Source: Euglena gracilis
Taxonomy: Eukaryota > Euglenida > Euglenophyceae > Euglenales
Direction: 5' to 3'
Assembly (NCBI GenBank): GCA_039621445.1
Contig: CP154956.1
Location: 47,783,291-47,847,290, forward strand
DNA length: 64,000 nucleotides
Part shown: positions 21,546 through 33,800 of the stretch, piece after piece
Layout: the number at the start of each line of letters is the position of its first letter
Numbering within the stretch: the stretch's first letter is position 1
Position numbers and translations under genes: made by a program
Notes under the pieces: generated by a model
What the model was told of the DNA's origin: nothing
The model's input: only the letters and a program-made list of their open reading frames with translations
Databases searched by the model: none

Positions 21546-23913
21546 CGTGACCTCACGTGCAACGTCATATGTGACCTTTTTTGAACTTTTGGGTAAAAAA
21601 AGACCCAATTTAGGAATTTACCACGCATTTTTTGTTATTTTGCATCCTAATTTGGGTACGAATTACTTATTAGGTGTCATTTTTTTTGGCTCCCACTGGG
21701 ATGTGGAAACCCTCCATGTGTGGGTCCCGGGTTGGCGCGGTCGGGGGTCCCGGGGTAGTTTCTTGTAATAAAAAAAGTTTGAGCCATGGTGCAACTGCAC
21801 AATGCAGTTCCCTCGTTTCATTACCCGGGGCTTTGGGGTCATGCATACTGGGCACCGGGAACCCTGTGCCAGTAGACCGCAGAGATCCAAGTGGTTACTT
21901 CCGTCCCCAGTCCCTGGGGGTGTAGGGAGGCACAAGTTTGGACTTTCTTGAACATCAGGACTCGGTGTTCTAAAAATGAATTTTCGCAAGGTTGCGCGTC
22001 GGCGCAGTTTTGCATTCACTGTCAAAGCTACGTGCGAGTTAGGCCGCCTAAGCCGGTGTCAAATTGTTTATAGATGGTCTATTCAACAGCGTTCAGAAGA
22101 CCATCAAATAGTGCAATAAAACAGAGATAAAAATTGTCATTCAAGTATAATAAAAACCCAAGCAGAACCCGTAATCAGGAGTTAAATGGACAAGCTGAAT
22201 TATTCACTGGACCCAGCCTTTTAAAACGGCTAGAACAGCAAGTGCGCAACATTATAATTCAAAAACTGCTCAACAAACAAAGAAACAAACAAAATTATTG
22301 TTTTATTAAACAGGCATATTACGTCAGCACCTTCGCCACAATATTGAAATAAAAGATTGAAAAACTTCCGGGAAACACACCCTGGAAGCCCTAAACATTA
22401 GAGAAGGGGGTTTGGTCGAGGAGAGTTCCATTAAAAGCTCGGCATGACTTTTTTTTAGCAAATTCCACTTGTGGATGTGTGAGTGGTCCAGGTGCATTTT
22501 TATAGTCACCATGAAATAACAGGCTGAAGCCTAATTCCAACAGGCAGATCCTAATTAACAGCAGAAATGATGGTGCTGTCTGCAGGTGGCCGTCAACATA
22601 CACTGTTCCCTCTGTTGTCTGGGATTACTTTCCTGAGATTGGATTTGTTTGATTTTGTCTGCGGCGCAAGCATATTTCAAGTTTGGTCATTGCTGCTGGA
22701 AGTGGGTTTTTGGGAAAGAGATTTCAGTGAAAGGGATGTCAAGTAAAGGAAGGGGCTCCAGAAGTTAGTTCCGTGGTAAGGAGACCTCGGACTTTCAGAC
22801 GACACACACATCTGTAACAAAAAAACTTGGTTACTACAAGGAACTATTGCTTGGGTACCTTCGAGCAGTTTCACGCAAAAGGAATTAAAATAGGTCGACC
22901 GAACGCCGACTCACTTGGCTCCCTAAGGTTGAGTAGATGTTGTAAATTCTCTCGGTGCTGGTGATAAAACATTTCGGTAGTTTTAACCAGGCTGCGGACC
23001 CTGAGAAGAATGGGGACGAATTTGGTCATCATTTCTCATTCTTTTCCCAGCATAACTGGATGGATCATCACGTGCGAAATGTTCTGTTGTGGGATGCAGC
23101 ACGATGGGAGGGCCTTGGAGGGGTGGTTGCTGCCAGGAGTGGGAAGCAACCAGTCAGTAGGATCCTTTCCCAAAAAAAAGTTCTACGCATATCCAGAATA
23201 GGCTAATACCCTCCATATGAATGCAAAGAGAATGCCCTGGCGGGCGTGGGGAGTTAAAGAATGTTATTTTGCATCACAAGTTTGGTTTGAAACATGTTTT
23301 CATACCCTTTCATTTCACACAGTGGGCTTCTCCACTAAGAGCACAGGCTCGTCCATTAACTAGTCGATAGACTGGCCTTCCTCCATGCGACGGGGGACCG
23401 ATTCCGGCTCCCCAGACGAACTACACTCCAACAGCACAATACAAGTCGATGGAGCAACAAAATGAAGGCGTCGGTTGCAGCAGGGCCGGAAATTGGAAGT
23501 TGTTTCTCCGGACCCGCCCAACCCCTACTCAAAGTTTTCTCAGAAGAATTTATTCGCTCAACAAAACGCAGGGAGGCATGGCCCGAAAATCTGCCTAACT
23601 CACGACAAATAAATCTGGCAACCCTCGAAGCAAAAAGATACGGTGGATGAGTTCATCTTGTCGAACCAACACAAGCAGCAAAATTTTTTCTCTTATCCAT
23701 AGAGCGACCACAAAAAGCCCACTTGGTCCAGGTTCCGGAAACCAAACTTGAGCATGATAAACCATATTGCTCAACCAAGACATCAAAAGAAATGTGTCCT
23801 CAGATGACCAACTGTCGTGTGCAGTGATTTTAAACCCTTGGAAGGGAACGTCTAAACTCCACTTTGGCTACATCGAGGTTTCCGTCTTGGGTTGGTCTCT
23901 TCAAACCAAAGTA

Positions 23914-24340
23914 TGTGTACCAGGCACGTCCCAGCTCTGTAGGATATCTGCAGAGTGATTTCAGTGACGATCGTACCACTGTTGAAACCACAGCTGGCAA
24001 GATCGTGGCAGACCCTTCTGGGATCTGCCCCTGGACACGTCAGCACTTTTCTCTCCTTCCTCAACAGGTGGTATTCGTTATTCTCATTGTCCACAAGTTT
24101 CATCATTGGTTTTGCCAGAGGGAAGAACCCTCGAAACAACTGAACTTGACTTCAGAGGAAACATCTGACGTCTTTGTCTTGTGCTTTGCCTCTTGGGGAA
24201 TTGGGAACAAAAGGGGAACCACTTTTTGTTACTCCAAAGACTTTTCCCATTCATAAGTAGGCTGCACACCAAGGCGAAAGCGAATGGCTTTTTTCAGAAA
24301 GTCCCAAAAAGAGAAAAAGGGAAAGCTTTGGACGTACACT
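23914..24340 (+). repeat. 5' LTR of the old chromovirus copy
   Basis: Begins TGTGTACCAGGCACG and ends GGACGTACACT, 427 bp, aligned over its full length with the 429-bp LTRs of the young copy at 30,157 and 46,510. Several substitutions separate them, including the splice-donor-like GGTAAG, which is GGCAAG here. It is followed directly by the same primer-binding sequence (24,341-24,350). No 3' LTR of this copy is present. Confidence 0.9.
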
Positions 24341-24594
24341 TGGTAGCAGATTTTGGCAACGATCCCACACAGACGTTCTACACAGAGAAACTCTGTGGTT
24401 GACTGGTGGTGAGGATCGTACTGAGCCGTGAAACACGGTGAAAGTACCGTTCCTGGCCCCTAGCCAACATTTAAGCACTGATACAGGTCTCAGAAGGCTC
24501 TGTTCCGTAATCGCCGATACAACCTTTCTGGTCCCTGTTTCACTGATAATTTTTGTGAGTTTTTGGGTTTTTGCCTTTTTACCCATCTCAAAAG

Positions 24595-27500
24595 ATGCAG
24601 AGCACAACCCCCAACCACAAATTTGACTATGACCTGTTGATCAGCTCATTGAGCAATCTTGAAGACCAAGACACATTGACTCATTTGTCATTGTCACAAG
24701 GCGAAACGCCTTTGTTGTTGCAAGGGGGCGATGAGCCTTCTTCATCTGGAATGTCATTGATTGTGCGGGATGTAGGTGGCAAACGCCTTCCTCCATCCCG
24801 GTTCACCCATCATTGATGCGGCGAGGGGATGAACCTCTTGCCCAAGCCCATGTGGATCTCAAGCATAATGGGGATGAACCCCATTTGCCTTTACACTTAG
24901 CTACCCATGAACAAAGTGAGGGGTATGTGCCCTTTGCTTTGTTCACACCCAAAAGATCCCCGGTGGAAGCACCGGTGGGTTTTTTGGAGTGCAACTCGGT
25001 GGAAACACCGTGTTTTTTCCAACCACCCCCTCAAATACCACCCCCCGCTCCATTTCGCGCATCAAAGGGTTGTCAACACCAAACTGGAATATTGCTGGAA
25101 TTATTTGCAGGATATCGGCAAATATTGCCAACACAATTTTGAAAACGCGGGGAAAGACCTTCAGCATTATCGAGAAAGTGTTGACAGTATTTTGTGCACC
25201 GAACTCCCACAAAAGTTCCAGCAAAACAGTGAAACACTGCATGAAGCGGAAACACGGAATGATCCAAAGTTTCTGCATGTGCAATATGGTATGAGCCATC
25301 TTTTTGCCAAAGTGGAGTCCTGTTCAACAATGCTACTGAAATTGCAGCAACAATTACACGCGCAAAATTCCACCCCCAAAATGCCGGAAGTAGGTAACTT
25401 TGTGGCGATTGAGCGTTTTGCCGCACTCACCACTTCTTTCCAAGAAGCCCAACAACGGATTTTGCATCTATGCTCGGAAGTCGAGCATTTGAAGCAATTT
25501 CAGGCGAAAGTGCAAGAAAATTTCGTTCCCCGTACGCAAATCCATCTTTTGGAGGAACGAATCCTACACTTGGAGTAAAAATCCTGCCATTGTGCCGCAA
25601 ATCAGGATGGATTAACCTCCTTGAACGCGAAAATCGCGGATTGCGCACAACGGTTGGATTTCGCGCAACAAAAATTGCAAACGGACATTGGCGGTATTAA
25701 TGCCACCGTTGTCGGTTTGCAAGAGCATGTTTCCGCACTTTTCAAGCAAATTCCCGACATTAGTGGTATTCAAGCCGCTATTGGGGAATTGCAAACCCGT
25801 TGCACCTTGTTGTCCACCACATTAGCGGAAATTCGCTCACTTCCCAATGTTTCGCGCGCTCGGATATCCGATCACTGGAATTTCGCTCATTTTATGACAA
25901 AATGCTTGGTGACAACAACGAAACCTTGCAAGCATTTTGCACGAGTTTGATTCAACTTGAGGAATATGAATCGGAATGCCCGATCCATGCAAGATGAGGT
26001 TTCACGATTGGATGGCCGAATTTCTGCGTTGTTGGGAAAGCCAACCGCGGAAAATTTGCGCACCACCGCGGAAAAGTCTCCCCACCAATTGCAAATTGTC
26101 TCAACTGCTGTAAAAGCGCTTGCGGGTCAACTCCGGAATGTTGAGGAGTCCAAAGGAGAACTTTTCCAATACCTACACTTGGTTTCTAAAAAAGTTGCCA
26201 CACCTGGAAGATTTTTCCCGTTACCACAAACACATTAGGCATTCGGAGACTGAGGTTGACCGTATTTGCTGCCAACTCAGTTGGTGGAACACTTGGAAGA
26301 AACGGTGCGTGACTTGTCCGCGAGTTTGGATCAAATGTCCACTCCGCTACCGGTTGGGCCACCACCCACCGCGGTAGGCGCTGCGGTTGGTATTCCAAAT
26401 GTCCCGGAATCGCGTTCTCAAATTACAGTTTTTGGAGTAGGAATCCCTACATCCACCGCAAATTTGGTACAACCACCCGCGAAAACGCGAATTGTACCAC
26501 CTTTGCTTTTGCCCACGCCGCAAACCAACTTTTTACAGGACATTTCCGATGAGGAAATTGATCCACCGCTCGAAAATTCGAGTCTCCACCAAGAAATTCA
26601 TCATTCCAACCTTGTGCGAGGAATGAGCCAACACCCCACACCTGGTATTGGTCATGTGTCGCATTCGGACTTTTGCCAACCATCAACGGGCTGTGGAATA
26701 CCAGATCACCCATCGGGTTTTCGGCGGGAGACCCGCCCCACCAGGAGAATTGAACCACATTTTTCGCATTTCCCGCAGGAAAATCCGGCCACCCCTGCAC
26801 TTGGTGCGGGAAATCCTGCACGGGGTACACTTGGAATGGAAAACCCTTGAAATGCGCTTGGTGTTAAGAATTACCCTGACCCAAACCCCTGGAATACCAC
26901 CGGGGGTGATCGGGTTACTCAGACAGACTTCAAGGGCACCATCGCAATCGCGAACAAGGTGAAACCCCAATGGGACGGGGATCCAACCACATGGAGATAG
27001 TTTTTTCGGGACTGGGAGTACTACTGGGCACTAAAGGGACCCACTCAAGACCCGAATCCCGAGGTAGTGAACATGGAATTATCCGATTGCCTACCGAGGG
27101 AGGAGCGAGAATGCGCACACAATTTGGTGTTACGTAATGTCGTATCACTTGATGACCTGGTTGAGCAATACGCTTCAACTAACTCAATTCTGGTCACCTG
27201 GATTACCCTGGAGAAGAAATGGCGTCAATTCGCGCCATCGGATCGCCAATGGAAGTACGCTGACCTTTGGTATGCCAAATGGTTAGCACTTGCTTCCGAA
27301 GTTGATGAACTTAGCGAGAAGCAAATGCGCGAACAATTCGATGCGGTTTTGTTGCATTTCACACCATCCCTCGTGAAAAATATCCATCGCGAGGAGTTGG
27401 CGAGATATGAGATGACTCTTGCCCAACGTTGGAATTATGTGTCAAAGCAGTTCAAGCTCACACGAGTTTTGGGACAAATACAGTCCGCTTTACAAACGCA

Positions 27501-28361
27501 TCCCCCCGCGGGAATACCTGCAGGTGCGGTTAATGCGTTGCAAAAAGCACCCACGGCACAAGGATCACCCACAACGGGACCTAAAACGCGGAATCAGCGT
27601 TCATCGGACCAAGGAACGGACAAAACTGTGTTTTTTTTGTGCACCAAATCTGGTCACATGTCTCGGGAATGCCCGAATCCCGATGCGCGAAAGCGTACTG
27701 GAAGTCCAAGGGGCTCGACCTCCTCACGGGGATCGGGTTTCTCGGCGTTTTCACGTCAATAGGGAGCTTCATGGTCTTCGGAGAACCGCTTTAGCGGCGG
27801 TAGGCCTAAGTCACCATCGCGTGATGGTCGGGAAACCCGTCCTTCTCGCGGTCGGTCACCTGGCCCCTCTACCCGAAAACGGGATTTCAATCGCGATTCT
27901 TCACGATCTCGTTCGCGAAGTGGATCAACCTCTTCGCGCGAGTCACCGGGGAAACCCCGGTACACAGGTCATGGTCGACGGGAAACCTGTTCAGCACGAC
28001 GGTTTGACGGTAGAACGGAATACCGTTCCCTCCGTTATGCGGAATCCCGCCACAAATCCCGTTGTTCACTTTGCGGTTCCAAAAACCACCACTCATCCAA
28101 ATGTCCCAGATCTCGTTCCCACGGGCCCGGCTACGGAAATCGCGGTAAGCGCCGCGAGGACCGTGGTAACTCCTCCAACCGGCAAAAAGTCGGTTTCAAG
28201 GTTTCTTGTTTGGAGCAGGACACCCCGGCTTCGGGCAGGGAGGGGTTGAGACCTCGGACAGTGAATTTAATGAGGCCCGAATGGCGCTGCGCTCATTGAA
28301 CTCCATCTTTTCCACCAAAAAGTCCGTTGCCGGCTATGCGGCCGGTTCGGACTTGGAGTAG
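24595..28361 (+). pseudogene. Gag gene of the old chromovirus copy (stops, deletion)
   Basis: It aligns with the young Gag from the initiator ATG (24,595) to the terminal TAG (28,359-28,361). Lesions include in-frame stops at 25,576 (TAA), about 26,998 (TAG) and 27,760 (TAG), and several frame changes. It lacks a segment of about 270 nt that the young copy has at about 31,336-31,606. It keeps the two nucleotides missing from the young copy near 32,243, which shows that the family's gag was once one frame there. The zinc knuckle (27,630-27,675) has a changed spacing. Confidence 0.85.
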
Positions 28362-28406
28362 GGGAGCCTGAGGTCCGAGGTCACAGACCTCTGGGCTGAT
28401 GAACAG

Positions 28407-29819
28407 ATGGAGGTAAGAGCTGATCAACCTTGCCCCCCCTCCGCCTTCACGGTCGGTAGCCGGAATTATTTCGGGTCCCCTACCTCCCTCTCCACATTTC
28501 CGCTCGGAATGCTGGGCAAAGTAGGAAAGTGTTCATGTGAAAGTTGGCATGCAAACATATTTCCGCCAGACGCTTCACTTTGCATACCACCAATGGAATT
28601 GCTCGTCCAAGCGGAAATACGCATTTAAAGTTTCCCCACCAAAGTTAAAATTCTCATTGACACTGGTTGTCGCATTGCACTGCTCTTTCGGTTGGGGTTG
28701 ACACCGACCCCTATCTTGGTAAGCGCCAAGAAACCGATAAAAATTACAACCGCGGATAACACCCCCATGTGCGGTGGCGACTTGGGATGTGTGCTCGAGA
28801 TACTCTTGCCCATCATTCCCAAGCATCACTCACACCCCCCAAAATTACAACATTTCACCAGTATTTGGGGTTACGAGTCCAGAATTCACGGGTCTGACGT
28901 AATTTTTGGATACCCACTTTTATGCCAGTACCGATTGGTTGTGGATTGCCACTCCCACGGTTTGCGCACAGCACCCACCACTTCATTGCCACCCAAATCA
29001 CGTCCACTATATTGGCGTCCACTATAACAACCACCACTTTTCCAACACCGTTACCCACAATGACAACACCGTTACCCACCACACTAACCACCGTTTTCCA
29101 CACCCGGTGTAGAGAGAAAGCCTCCCCCCTACCCAATGACACACCTACATGCGTTCCACATGAGGTAGGGCAAGCGAGTAGCGGTACCCCCGCCGTTCCA
29201 CTGGGTTACAAGACGAAAGCCCAAAGGCCTGAAGTAATTACGGTGTCGAGTAGTCACCCAGCCACACCACAACTCCGTTTCCCACCAGTTGTGCCGAATC
29301 CAAGCACACCTGTACAAGACTCACCGGCTAATGCCATCGACACCCACTTACACGCACACCCGTCACACCACCACACTTCCTTCCAATGTGTGCACTGCAG
29401 GAGAATTTCCACCCAATCGGATTTCGATTGTGGATTTTTAGTTCAATATACAACGCTAATCGCAATTCCGAAAACGTAATCCACACCCCAAGATACACTT
29501 GGTTGTATCCCGCAATGCGCGGAGATACATCGAGTACTCCAACAACGCGGATTAGCCTCGTTGTTTGGAAACGCGAAAAGCGTCATTTCTAATTACAATC
29601 GCAATCACACTTGGTACGAATTTTATGCGGAATGAGGAAAACCCCAGCCTGTCCAAACTCCCTTGGGATTAACCCTAGAGGTAGTGGAAGACAGCCCGCA
29701 TGTTTGTGGATCCATTCATTGCGTTTCTTCACTCCAACCCGAAATCGGGTGCATGAATACGCGAAACGCGTATGGAATGCTTTCAATTTTGGTCAATATC
29801 GTATTTTGGAACGATGGTT
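28407..29819 (+). pseudogene. 5' part of pol of the old chromovirus copy (protease and linker), truncated
   Basis: Matches the young pol from its first ATG through the protease (IDTGCRIALLF is intact) into the linker. A TAA replaces the sense codon near 28,626. The copy ends abruptly at about 29,819, before RT, at a junction with a MITE. RT, integrase, third ORF and 3' LTR are absent. Confidence 0.85.
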
Positions 29820-29823
29820 GTAG

Positions 29824-29984
29824 TAAACCCCTCGGGGGTCGATTTGCGCCCAAAAAACACCCCCCCTGTTTTCCTTTGGTTTTCCATGTAAAAATATCAC
29901 CCCCCCCCCAAATAACACCCCCACTGGTCCCCAGTTCAGGTGCCAAAATAACACACCGGGGGGGTGTTATTTTGGGTGGGTTTA
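29824..29984. mobile_element. TA-inserted C-tract MITE, 161 bp
   Basis: Begins TAAACCCC and ends GGGTTTA. Inside are AAATAACACC / GGTGTTATT motifs and the sequence TTTTCCTTTGGTTTTCCATG. The element at 58,004-58,231 contains the same pieces in inverse orientation, so this is a second copy of one family. It lies exactly between the end of the old chromovirus copy and an inverted Gag relic. Confidence 0.65.
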
Positions 29985-30156
29985 TTCCCAGTCACATCAA
30001 AATAGTTTCCATAATGTGGGGTCGCCCTCCCATTCATGCTTCACCTTGTTTACGATGTGATGGTGCCTTTAAAATGTTTCTTAGTAACCTGTGGCCCCTC
30101 GGTCGTATTCATGGTTTGTGGGCCCGCGGTCAAAAATTCGCACCATGTGAAGGTAC
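29985..30156 (-). pseudogene. Inverted Gag relic of a related chromovirus, first half
   Basis: The reverse complement aligns with young Gag around 33,440-33,560: the peptides MNTTEGPQVTKKHFKGTI and, in a second frame, a counterpart of KVKPQWDGDP. It is clearly more diverged than the old copy at 24-30 kb, so it belongs to a different member. The young element is inserted in it: the relic continues after the 3' LTR at 46,944. The last five bases, GGTAC (30,152-30,156), are the left target duplication. Confidence 0.7.
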
Positions 30157-30585
30157 TGTGTACCAGGCACGTCCCAGCTCTGTAGGATATCTGCAGAGTG
30201 GGTTCTGTGACGGTCGCACCACTGTGGAAACCCACAGCTGGTAAGATCGTGGCAGACCCTTCTGGGATCTGCCCCTGGACACGTCAGCACTTTTCTCTCC
30301 TTCCCCCACAGGTGGTATTCTTTAATCTCACAATCTCCAAGTTTCACCTTTGGATTTGTCAGAGGGAAAAACCCTCAGAACAATCAACTTTGATCTCAGA
30401 AGAAAACTTCTGAATCTTTGCTTTGTGCTTTGCCTCTTGGGGAATTGGGAAGAAAAGGGGAAAACCACTTTTCGTTACTCCAAAGACTTTTCCCTACCAT
30501 AAGTAGGCTGCGCACCAAGGCGAAAGCGAAAGGCTTTTACAGAAAGTTCCAAAAAGGGGAAAAGGGAAAGCTTTGGACGTACACT
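30157..30585 (+). repeat. 5' LTR of the young chromovirus (429 bp)
   Basis: TGTGTACC at the start and GTACACT at the end form short imperfect inverted ends. The sequence equals 46,510-46,938 as far as I can see. It contains a 6-bp hairpin (CTGTGG / CCACAG) at 30,222-30,237 and a donor-acceptor pair resembling a 71-nt intron (see separate entry). I cannot place the TATA box or the R region. Confidence 0.95.
30241..30311 (+). promoter_or_regulatory. Candidate 71-nt intron inside the LTR
   Basis: GCTG is followed by GTAAGA (donor, 30,241), and a pyrimidine tract TTTTCTCTCCTTCCCCCAC runs into AG at 30,310-30,311. The spacing is that of a short intron. The same sequence is in the 3' LTR (46,594-46,664). 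In the old copy the donor is GCAAGA and the acceptor is kept. Splicing would occur only if transcription starts upstream within the LTR. Confidence 0.4.
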
Positions 30586-30595
30586 TGGTAGCAGA
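30586..30595 (+). promoter_or_regulatory. Primer-binding site, initiator tRNA-Met type
   Basis: TGGTAGCAGA directly abuts the LTR and is complementary to the 3' end (TCTGCTACCA) of eukaryotic initiator tRNA-Met. It is the site where minus-strand cDNA synthesis starts. The old copy has the same ten bases at 24,341. Confidence 0.85.
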
Positions 30596-30839
30596 TTTAG
30601 GCAACGATCCTATACAGACGTTCCACACAGAGAAACTCTGTGGTTGACTGGTGGTGAGGATCGTACTGAGCCGTGAAACACGGTGAAAGTACTGTTCCTG
30701 GCCCCTAGCCAACCTTTAAGCAAGGATACAGGTCTCAGAAGGCTCTGTTCGGTAATCGCCGATACAACCTTTCTGGTCCCTGTTTCTCTGCTTATTTGTG
30801 TGAATTTTTGGGTTTTTGCATTTTTACCCATCTCAAAAG

Positions 30840-33800
30840 ATGCAGAGCACAAGCCCCAACCCCAAATTTGATTATGACTTGTTGATGAGTTCATTGAGCA
30901 ATTGTGATGAAGATTGCGGGGATTGGAACGGTTTGAATGAAACAAGTTCCAATTCCCGACCCCCCAAGCAAGAAGAAGGCAATTTGACTCATTTGTCATT
31001 GTCAAAAGGCGAAACGCCTTTATCATTGCATGGGGGTAATGAACCCTCTTCATCATCTTTGTCATTGATTGTCCGGGATGTAGGTGGCAAAATGCCTTCC
31101 TCCATCCCGATTCACCCATCATTGATGCGGCGAGGGGATGAACCCCTTGCACCCCCACACTTGGTTACTCATGTTACCCATGAACAAAGTGAGGGGTATT
31201 TGCCCTTTGCTCTGTTCACACCCAAAAGATCCCCGGTGGAAGCACCGGTGGGCCTTTTGGAGTGCAACTCGGTGGAAACACCGTGTTTTTTCCAACCCCC
31301 CCCTCAATTACCACCCCCCACACCATTTCACGCTTTGCCGGGATTACCCGCGGAAGCTGCGGTTTTCCCTGCATTGCCATGGAACCCAGATATGCGTCTG
31401 GTGGTGCCGGAAATCTCTGGTGCCGTTTCTATTGTGGAGGACTATGAGGAAGATTTGAGGGATAACCTCACCCCCGGTGATGTTTTCCGAATTCTCGGTC
31501 AACTTCCAGCGGATCACCCGCTTAGCAAGCAAATTTTGCATGTCCACCAATGCGTTGCGGTATGCGCAACCATGCTCAACAAAGTTTTGCAGTTTGATGA
31601 GGACAATCAAAGGGTTGTCAACACCAAACTGGAATGTTGCTGGAATTATTTGCAGGAAATCGGCAAATATTGCCAACACAATTTTGAAAATGCGGGGAAA
31701 GACCTTCAGCATTTTCGAGAAAGTGTTGACAGTATTTTGCGCATCCAACTTCCACAAAATTTCCAACAAATCAGCGAAATGCTGCATGAAGCGGAAACGC
31801 GGAATGATTCCAAGTTTCTGCATGTGCAGGATGGTATGAGCCATCTTTTTGCCCAATTGGAATCCTGTTCAACCATGTTACTGCAATTGCAGCAGCAGTT
31901 ACAAGCGCAAAATGCCACCCCCAAAATGCCGGAAATCGGTAACTTTGTCGCGGTTGAGCATTTTGCCGCACTTACCACTTCTTTCCAAGAAGCTCAACAA
32001 CGGATTTTGCATCTTGGCTCGGAAATCGAGCACTTGAAGCAATTTCAAGCAAAAGTGCAAGAGAATTTTGTTCCCCGTTCGCAAATCCAGCTTTTGGAGG
32101 AACGAATTTCACACTTGGAGCAAAAATCCTGCCATTGTGCCGCAAATCAGGATGGATTAACCACCTTGAACGCGAAAATCGCGGATTGCGCACAACGGTT
32201 GGATTTTACGCAACAACAAATGCAAACGGACATCGGCGGTATTAGCCACCGTTGTCGGTTTGCAGGAGCATGTTTCTGCACTTTCCAAGCGAATTCCCGA
32301 CATTAGTGGTATTCAAGCCGCTATTGGGGAATTACAAACCCGTTGCACCTTGTTGGCCACCACAGTGACGGAAATCCGTTCACTACCCCCCATTTCGCGT
32401 GCTCGGATATCTGAGTCACCGGAATTTCGCTCATTTTATGACAAAGTGCTTGGTGACAACAAGGAAACCTTGCAAGCATTTTGTACAAGTTTGCTCCAAA
32501 TTGAGGAAAGCGTGAATCGGAATGCCCGATCCATGCAAGATGAGGTTTCTCGGTTGGATGGACGAATTTCTGCGTTGTTGGAAAAGCCAACCGCGGAAAA
32601 TTCGCGCACCACCGTGGAAACCCCCACCAAGTCACTCCACCAATTGCAAACCGTCTCAAATGCGGTAAAAGCGCTTGCGGGTCAACTCCGGAATGTGGAG
32701 GAGTCCCAAGGAAATCTTGCCCAAGAATTACAATTGGTTTCTGAAAAGATGCCACACTTGGAAGATTTTTCCCGTTACCGCAAACGCGTTAGGCATTTGG
32801 AGACTGAGGTTGACCGTATTTGCGGCCAACTCCAGTTGGTGGAACATTTGGAAGAAACGGTGCATGACTTGTCCGCGAGTCTGGATAAAATGTCCACTCC
32901 GGTACCGGTTGTGCCACCATCCACCGCGGTAAGCGCTGCGGTTGGTATTCCAAATGTCCCGGAATCGCGTTCTCAAATTACCATTTCTGGAGTAGGAATC
33001 CCTACATCCACTGCGAATTTGGTACAACCACCCGCGAAAACGCGAATTGTACCACCTTTGCATTTGCCAACACCACAAACTCACTCTTCGCACAACATTT
33101 CCGATGAGGAAATTGACCCCCCACTCGAAAATTCGAGTCTCCACCAAGAAATTCAACATTCCAACCTTGTACGAGGAATGAGCCAACACCCCACACCTGG
33201 TATTGGTCATGTGTCGCAATCGCGATCATACCAACAACCGACGGGTTCTGGAATGCCAGACCACCCATCGGGTTTTCGGCGGGAAACCCGCCCCACTGAG
33301 AGGATTTCACCACATTTTTCGCAATTCCCGCAGGAAAATCCTGCCAACCTTACACTTGGTGCGGGAAATCCTGCACGGGTTACACATGGAGCGGAAAATC
33401 CGCGAAACGCGTTTGGTGTTAAGAATTACCCTGACCCAAACCCCTGGAATACCACCGAGGGTCAGCGGGTTACTCAGAGAGACTTCAAGGGCACCATCGC
33501 AATCGCGAACAAGGTGAAGCCTCAATGGGACGGGGATCCAACCACATGGAGACAATTTTTTCGGGATTGGGAGTACTATTGGGCACTAAAAGGACCCACC
33601 CAAGACCCGAATCCCGAGGTAGTCAAGATGGAATTCATCGATTGCCTACCGAGGGAGGAGCGAGAACGCGCACGCAATTTGGTGATACGTAATGGCGTAT
33701 CATTCGATGACCTGGTTGAGCAATACGCTTCAACCAACTCAAGTTTGGTTACCAGGATTACCCTGGAGAAGAAGTGGCGACAAAGCGCGCCATCGGATCG

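Larger units (their letters stand above)
18681..23913. other. Mostly unrecognised intergenic DNA
   Basis: Apart from the items listed separately (DIRS end at 19,208-19,290, Cys-rich relic at 19,376-19,830, microsatellite at 21,180-21,545) I recognise no gene. A 115-codon plus-strand frame at 20,667-21,011 (Lys/Arg-rich, no motif) and many shorter ones are probably chance. Composition is less GC-homopolymeric than the first 18 kb. Confidence 0.4.

Noticed and set aside
21031-21628. Several open frames of 85-168 codons on both strands
   Set aside because: They are translations of the TATACA/CA microsatellite (Tyr-Ile-His-Thr runs) and appear on both strands, so they are artefacts.
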